Under the pieces are notes generated by a model, which saw nothing but the letters and a program-made list of their open reading frames with translations, ran no database searches and was not told the DNA's origin. The position numbers and the translations under genes are program-made. From an uncultured Pseudomonadota bacterium (GTDB lineage: Bacteria; Pseudomonadota; Gammaproteobacteria; Burkholderiales; SG8-41), in NCBI GenBank assembly GCA_946885605.1, contig CAMPGR010000134.1:1-9866 (forward strand): DNA of 9,866 bases, given 5' to 3'. Numbering within the stretch: position 1 is the stretch's first letter; each line of letters opens with the position of its first letter. This document shows positions 6,938 to 9,866 of this stretch, piece after piece.

Positions 6938-7678
6938 ATGAAACCTTTTGCTGTCGTGCTGCTCGTTTTCCTGGGCGCCGCTGCCCGCGCCGAGCCACCC
7001 GGATCCGTCGATGCGCTCTGTTCAGCGGCCGAGTATGCATGTCCATTGGCGCCAATCCACGCGCACGGCAAGTCCCACGCGAACACACAAGGGGCTGTGA
7101 CGGTCGTGCGCATCGAGGGGCGACTTCACCCTGCCGCGAACGCATACCCGCTTTCATTCGAGGAAGTGACCGCGCTGCATCTGGCCCCTGTCCGCCTCGT
7201 CGAGCCGCTGGTACGTAGCGACGGGCCGTACATGTTTGCGCTGGACACCGAGCGCGTGCAGGCAGAGGTGGTTGCTCCGCCACTCTTGTGGCCAGCAGCC
7301 ATGTTCCCGTCCGCCGACTTTCGCAGCGCGATGCCGAGCCTCGATCCGTCTCCCGCCGCTAGGGCAACGGGCATCATCGAGTTCCAGAACGTCGCAAGCG
7401 CCGAAACCTGGCTCAGGCCGGCAAGCCGGCTCGAGGGCGCGGCGCTATCACCGCATACGAAGCTCGGCCCTCTTCATGCCGAACTGCTCTCCCGGATGCG
7501 GCATGTGGAGTTACTGGCGCAATTCGAGCCGGCGCGGCGACATGCGCCTGCGGCCGATGTTTTTCCGCGACTCTCGATCGTGCTGCCGCTGTTGTTGGGG
7601 CTGCTCGTCGTGATGGTGCGTCGGGCGCCGCTGCGCTCACGACCGAATGGCTTGTGGCTGGTCGGCACGCATCCCTGA
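6938..7678 (+). CDS. Secreted or bitopic protein of unknown function
   Basis: A 246-residue protein with an N-terminal signal peptide (MKPFAVVLLVFLGAAARA, likely cleaved after residue 18). It has an exported region of about 190 residues with two early cysteines (C28, C35), a hydrophobic segment at about 213-227 (SIVLPLLLGLLVVMV) followed by RRAPLRSR, and a short tail. It would therefore be held in the inner membrane with its bulk in the periplasm. I do not recognise the domain. The helix plus arginine cluster recalls C-terminal sorting signals, but there is no Pro-Glu-Pro motif and the tail after the arginines is too long for a typical PEP-CTERM. The ATG is chosen because it precedes the signal peptide directly; the ribosome binding site is weak. 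It stands alone, with large gaps on both sides. Confidence 0.6.
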   Translation: MKPFAVVLLVFLGAAARAEPPGSVDALCSAAEYACPLAPIHAHGKSHANTQGAVTVVRIEGRLHPAANAYPLSFEEVTALHLAPVRLVEPLVRSDGPYMFALDTERVQAEVVAPPLLWPAAMFPSADFRSAMPSLDPSPAARATGIIEFQNVASAETWLRPASRLEGAALSPHTKLGPLHAELLSRMRHVELLAQFEPARRHAPAADVFPRLSIVLPLLLGLLVVMVRRAPLRSRPNGLWLVGTHP

Positions 7679-7742
7679 ATACGCGCATGCGAGCATGGAA
7701 CCGCAGTCCAACTGCTGCCATCGCGCAAGCCGTCACGGCGTC

Positions 7743-7777
7743 CTTGGCCAATCACCGGAGCCGCGCTCTTGGCCAAT
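7743..7777. repeat. Paired TTGGCCAA palindromes as direct repeats
   Basis: The 10-mer cttggccaat occurs twice, start to start 25 bp apart. Each contains the 8-bp palindrome TTGGCCAA. A paired palindrome at this spacing could be a tandem operator; no regulator is identified. Confidence 0.35.
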
Positions 7778-7902
7778 AAGCTCTCCCCTGCTGCATTACG
7801 GAGCGGACTACGCGGCGCGCATTGCCGTGGTCTACTGCATTCATGCGCCGTCGGTAGCTTTCCTACGTGCGTGCACGGAGTCGGAATCGAAATGCCCCGG
7901 GC

Positions 7903-7969
7903 GGCGGGGTCCCGACTTCGGGCTTCAGGAACTCGTCTACTCCCGTGAAGCGCCCTGACTCGCCCCGCC
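7903..7969 (+). terminator. Nested inverted repeats, possible terminator or structured RNA
   Basis: The outer stem pairs ggcgggg (7903-7909) with ccccgcc (7963-7969). Inside it, gcttca (7922-7927) pairs with tgaagc (7946-7951), and the stem can be extended past a bulge with gg/cc. The element lies 225 bp after the stop of the upstream gene. There is no T-run, so an intrinsic terminator is not certain. Confidence 0.3.
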
Positions 7970-8071
7970 CGCGCCTGCACGCCATTCGGACGCTACGCAG
8001 CCAGTGCCGTAGCCCTGTCACAGTGCCGGGGCCCGGGAGGAGCATCGGCGCACGAACCTTCTGTCGGGCTG

Positions 8072-8434
8072 ATGCTGGACCGCACGATGCGAAGCACCGG
8101 CAAGTATTTCTTCGCAGCGCTGCTTACATGGGGGATAACACTGATACCTGCGATGTATTACGCATACATGCAGGTGCTGGAAAACAGGATCGTCGACGAA
8201 CTACCTGCACGCCGGCTTCACAGGCGCGCCCTCAGCAAGGAAATCGCGATCCGGATATCGGACCAGGTCAGACGGGATTTCAACGTGAACGAGCGCAGCT
8301 TCGTTGCGCTGAAAATGGGCGAGCGGCCGTTCCTCAGGGAGGATGCGCGTTTCCCCCTTACTCACCGGGAAGGCGAGCGTGGCGAGGGGACCCGCGTGAT
8401 CATCAGTCTCCTCGCAGCCGGTACCGGCTCCTGA
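8072..8434 (+). CDS. Small single-TM protein of unknown function
   Basis: A 120-residue frame with one N-terminal hydrophobic helix (about residues 11-32, YFFAALLTWGITLIPAMYYA) followed by a basic and acidic soluble region (ENRIVDELPARRLHRRALSKE onward). It would be an inner-membrane protein with a soluble tail. No family is recognised. The last 30 or so codons run through a GC-rich stretch with imperfect inverted symmetry (8350-8392), and read like a translated intergenic repeat, so the natural end may have been altered. ATG 8072 and ATG 8087 are both possible starts and neither has a clear ribosome binding site. Codon use is compatible with coding, but confidence is limited. Confidence 0.45.
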   Translation: MLDRTMRSTGKYFFAALLTWGITLIPAMYYAYMQVLENRIVDELPARRLHRRALSKEIAIRISDQVRRDFNVNERSFVALKMGERPFLREDARFPLTHREGERGEGTRVIISLLAAGTGS

Positions 8435-8486
8435 AGCGCCGCTCTCCGCCGCGAGCTTCACCGCAGTGAAACTCCGCTCATCCGGA

Positions 8487-9050
8487 ATGGTCGTTCTTAG
8501 TGCGCCCATGAATGAACGATACCCTATCGAGGCGTCTGCCCGTAGCGCCCACACCTGTTTCCAGGCCGGTTTCGCGAAGCTCGCCACGCTGCTCTTGCCG
8601 GAGAAGGCAGGCGTCCTTTACGAGCCTTCGTCGGAAGGGCTGAGAATACTCGCCGAGCACGAAGACGCTCTGGAAGCGGCCGCGAAGCAACTGCTGGAGG
8701 TCTTTCCGGACGAAATCGAACTCGGCGGTCCTCAGCCGCATCTCCTCTTCGTGGATGATGAGATCCGCGAGCCCGTCATGACGCTCACCGTCACGGTGCC
8801 TTCGGAGCATTTGGAAACCATCCTCGCGGATCTTACCGGGCGCGGCGCGCTGGTGGAAACGACCCGCCGCCGGCAATCAGAGTGCGAAATGCGGGCTCAG
8901 GTCAGGCTCGCGGCAGTGATCGGCTATCGCCGGTATCTGGAATCGATGACGCATGGCGCCGGCACGGTGTCGATGCGTCTCAGCCATTATGAGGCGATCC
9001 CGGGCAAGGCACGGATCGCGCACGATAGGCGTGCGTCTCCGCTCGCCTGA
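8487..9050 (+). CDS. Stand-alone EF-G domain V (EFG_C)-like protein
   Basis: A protein of about 187 residues whose C-terminal half (95-172) reads as the C-terminal domain V of elongation factor G. EPVMTLTVTVPSEHLETILA (95-114) corresponds to the EF-G EPVM-V-V-P-E segment. GYRRYLESMTHGAGTVSMRL (146-165) and SHYEAIPG (166-173) match the GYATDLRS-TQGR-SM-F-HYEPVP block. The N-terminal half is not a GTPase: there is no P-loop or other G motif. Its IELGGPQPHLLF (78-89) faintly recalls the end of EF-G domain III, so it may be a domain III-V like unit without IV (inference). No signal peptide is seen, so it should be cytoplasmic and may bind ribosomes or act as a regulator. The start is uncertain: GTG 8466, ATG 8487 and ATG 8508 are in frame and none has a good ribosome binding site. 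It is 167 bp upstream of the DUF2267 gene on the same strand. Confidence 0.7.
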   Translation: MVVLSAPMNERYPIEASARSAHTCFQAGFAKLATLLLPEKAGVLYEPSSEGLRILAEHEDALEAAAKQLLEVFPDEIELGGPQPHLLFVDDEIREPVMTLTVTVPSEHLETILADLTGRGALVETTRRRQSECEMRAQVRLAAVIGYRRYLESMTHGAGTVSMRLSHYEAIPGKARIAHDRRASPLA

Positions 9051-9217
9051 GGCTGGAAGCAGCGGTGCCGGGAGCGCCTGGCGTACCGGCAACGCTAAGT
9101 CCCGGCGCGTCCTCTGCCTATCCCCCTCAGCTTTTGCCCGCCATTCCTGAGGAGACTCGAAACCGCGGGAAAGCGCGCCAGTCGAACCAATTTGAACGCC
9201 GGCAAAGGAGAAACGCA

Positions 9218-9649
9218 ATGAGCGCTACCGGGCTCGACGTCTTCGACACCACCCTGCAGAAGACCCATATCTGGCTCAACGACGTGATGAGCGAGCTGAA
9301 TGTCCCCAACAAGCAGGGAGCCTATCTCGCCTTGAGAGTGGGGCTGCACGCGGTGCGGGACCGCCTTCCAGTCGAAGAGGTGGCGCAGCTCGGCGCCCAG
9401 CTCCCGATGCTCGTGCGCGGCTTCTACTACGAAGGGTGGGACCCCACCGCCAAGCCGGTCAAGGAGCGCCATCGGGAGGAGTTCCTCGGCCGCATCGCGC
9501 GGGAGTGGAACGCCGACGAGCGCGTCAATCCCGAGATGGTCGCGCGCGCGGTGTTTTCGGTGCTTTCCAGGCACGTGACCGAAGGCGAGCTGGAGGACGT
9601 CCGGCAGGCGTTGCCGGAGGAGATCCGCGAGATGTGGGCGCAGGGTTAA
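9218..9649 (+). CDS. DUF2267 domain-containing protein
   Basis: A 143-residue soluble protein of the DUF2267 family, covering nearly its full length. Recognisable family traits are the opening TGLDVFDTTLQKTHIWLNDV, LALRVGLHAVRDRLPVEE (37-54), AQLGAQLPMLVRGFYYEGWD (56-75) and the closing LSRHVTEGELEDVRQALPEEIREMW (116-140, all matching family spacing). The function is unknown; the family is helical and often found near stress-related genes. ATG 9218 is firm: AAAGGAG (9204-9210) precedes it by 7 bases. The in-frame sequence upstream from 9065 is non-conserved and is not included. There is no membrane segment. Confidence 0.88.
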   Translation: MSATGLDVFDTTLQKTHIWLNDVMSELNVPNKQGAYLALRVGLHAVRDRLPVEEVAQLGAQLPMLVRGFYYEGWDPTAKPVKERHREEFLGRIAREWNADERVNPEMVARAVFSVLSRHVTEGELEDVRQALPEEIREMWAQG

Positions 9650-9724
9650 GGTTTCAGCACGTCCCATCGCAGCCTCTCTAGCGTATTGGGAAAAAGATAC
9701 CAGTGAGGAGATTACCGCTACCGG

Positions 9725-9754
9725 CAGCGCGTAGGAATTTTCCGAAAAACGCTG
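9725..9754. terminator. Weak hairpin between DUF2267 gene and tRNA-Pro
   Basis: Arms cagcg (9725-9729) and cgctg (9750-9754) enclose a smaller palindrome ggaa-tt-ttcc (9734-9743). A T-rich stretch (cttttaat, 9761-9768) follows on the plus strand. It could terminate the DUF2267 transcript, the tRNA transcript on the minus strand, or both. The stem is short. Confidence 0.25.
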
Positions 9755-9813
9755 AGGAATCTTTTAATCTCCGCCAAAAATGGGCAGACGAGCACGGTAA
9801 CTTCTTGAATGAT

Positions 9814-9866
9814 TGGTCGGGGCGGTGAGATTTGAACTCACGACCACCGGCACCCCATGCCGGTAC
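9814..9866 (-). tRNA. tRNA-Pro(GGG), 3' part, cut by the window end
   Basis: Reading on the minus strand, the window holds the anticodon arm, variable region, T arm, acceptor 3' strand and an encoded CCA. The anticodon stem is CCGGC (9859-9863) / GCCGG (9847-9851) around ATGGGGT, giving anticodon GGG (9854-9856). The T stem is GTGAG (9837-9841) / CTCAC (9825-9829) with loop TTCAAAT. The acceptor strand is CGCCCCG (9818-9824), then discriminator A (9817) and CCA (9814-9816). The final G72 implies C1, as in bacterial proline tRNAs. The 5' acceptor strand and D arm lie beyond the window. Confidence 0.95.

Larger units (their letters stand above)
7679..8071. other. Intergenic region with structured repeats
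   Basis: About 390 bp without a convincing gene; the frames here are Arg/Pro/Ser-rich and look like shadows. It holds two copies of cttggccaat (7743-7752 and 7768-7777, 25 bp apart), each containing the palindrome TTGGCCAA, and a nested inverted-repeat structure at 7903-7969. Confidence 0.4.

Noticed and set aside
7631..7675. PEP-CTERM sorting signal in the exported unknown protein
   Set aside because: The Pro-Glu-Pro motif is absent, and about 16 residues follow the arginine pair, longer than the usual tail.
7867..8469. 200-codon plus-strand frame
   Set aside because: Arg/Pro/Ser-rich and overlaps the 8072-8434 frame, which has better composition and a membrane helix.
9065..9217. N-terminal extension of the DUF2267 protein to a GTG at 9065
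   Set aside because: The strong AAAGGAG before ATG 9218 and the family start at MSATGLDVFD fix the shorter protein; the upstream residues are Pro/Ser-rich and non-conserved.
1..9866. CRISPR array, insertion sequence or integrase
   Set aside because: No regularly spaced repeats, transposase motifs or terminal inverted repeats were found on either strand.

Overview
The window is high-GC DNA (mostly GC-rich third codon positions) with protein families typical of Proteobacteria. The best guess is a betaproteobacterium (or a related gammaproteobacterium) with an exopolysaccharide/exosortase lifestyle. The main pointer is an EpsA-type LuxR regulator, a family tied to PEP-CTERM/exosortase exopolysaccharide clusters. 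No exosortase gene or PEP-CTERM protein lies in the window, so this is probably the edge of such a cluster or a satellite of it.

Layout. Positions 1-726 hold a decayed LuxR-type DNA-binding remnant on the minus strand (207-503) that closely resembles the HTH of the intact EpsA gene further right, then non-coding DNA with inverted repeats. Positions 727-4702 are a compact plus-strand operon: a small acidic unknown protein, a polyprenyl-phosphate sugar-1-phosphate transferase (WcaJ/EpsB type), a VanZ-like membrane protein that is frameshifted by an 8-bp tandem duplication, and glmS. The operon meets the minus-strand epsA gene tail to tail (17 bp gap). Upstream of epsA, on the same strand, is a phoB-like response regulator gene with no kinase gene beside it.

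Positions 6449-9866 are looser. There is a secreted/bitopic protein of unknown function (6938-7678), a small single-TM protein (8072-8434), a free-standing protein built around an EF-G C-terminal (domain V) fold (about 8487-9050), a DUF2267 protein with a strong ribosome binding site (9218-9649), and the 3' part of a tRNA-Pro(GGG) gene on the minus strand running off the right end. Gaps of 490 and 393 bp here hold no convincing gene but do hold inverted repeats.

How the genes may work together (inference): GlmS makes glucosamine-6-phosphate, a precursor of UDP-GlcNAc and other amino-sugar nucleotides. The WcaJ/EpsB-type enzyme loads the first sugar onto undecaprenyl phosphate. EpsA, and possibly PhoB through phosphate status, may control polymer production. 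The most noteworthy signals are the reconstructable VanZ frameshift, the duplicated and partly deleted EpsA HTH flanking the operon, and the stand-alone EF-G domain V protein. I found no CRISPR array, insertion sequence or complete new defence system.
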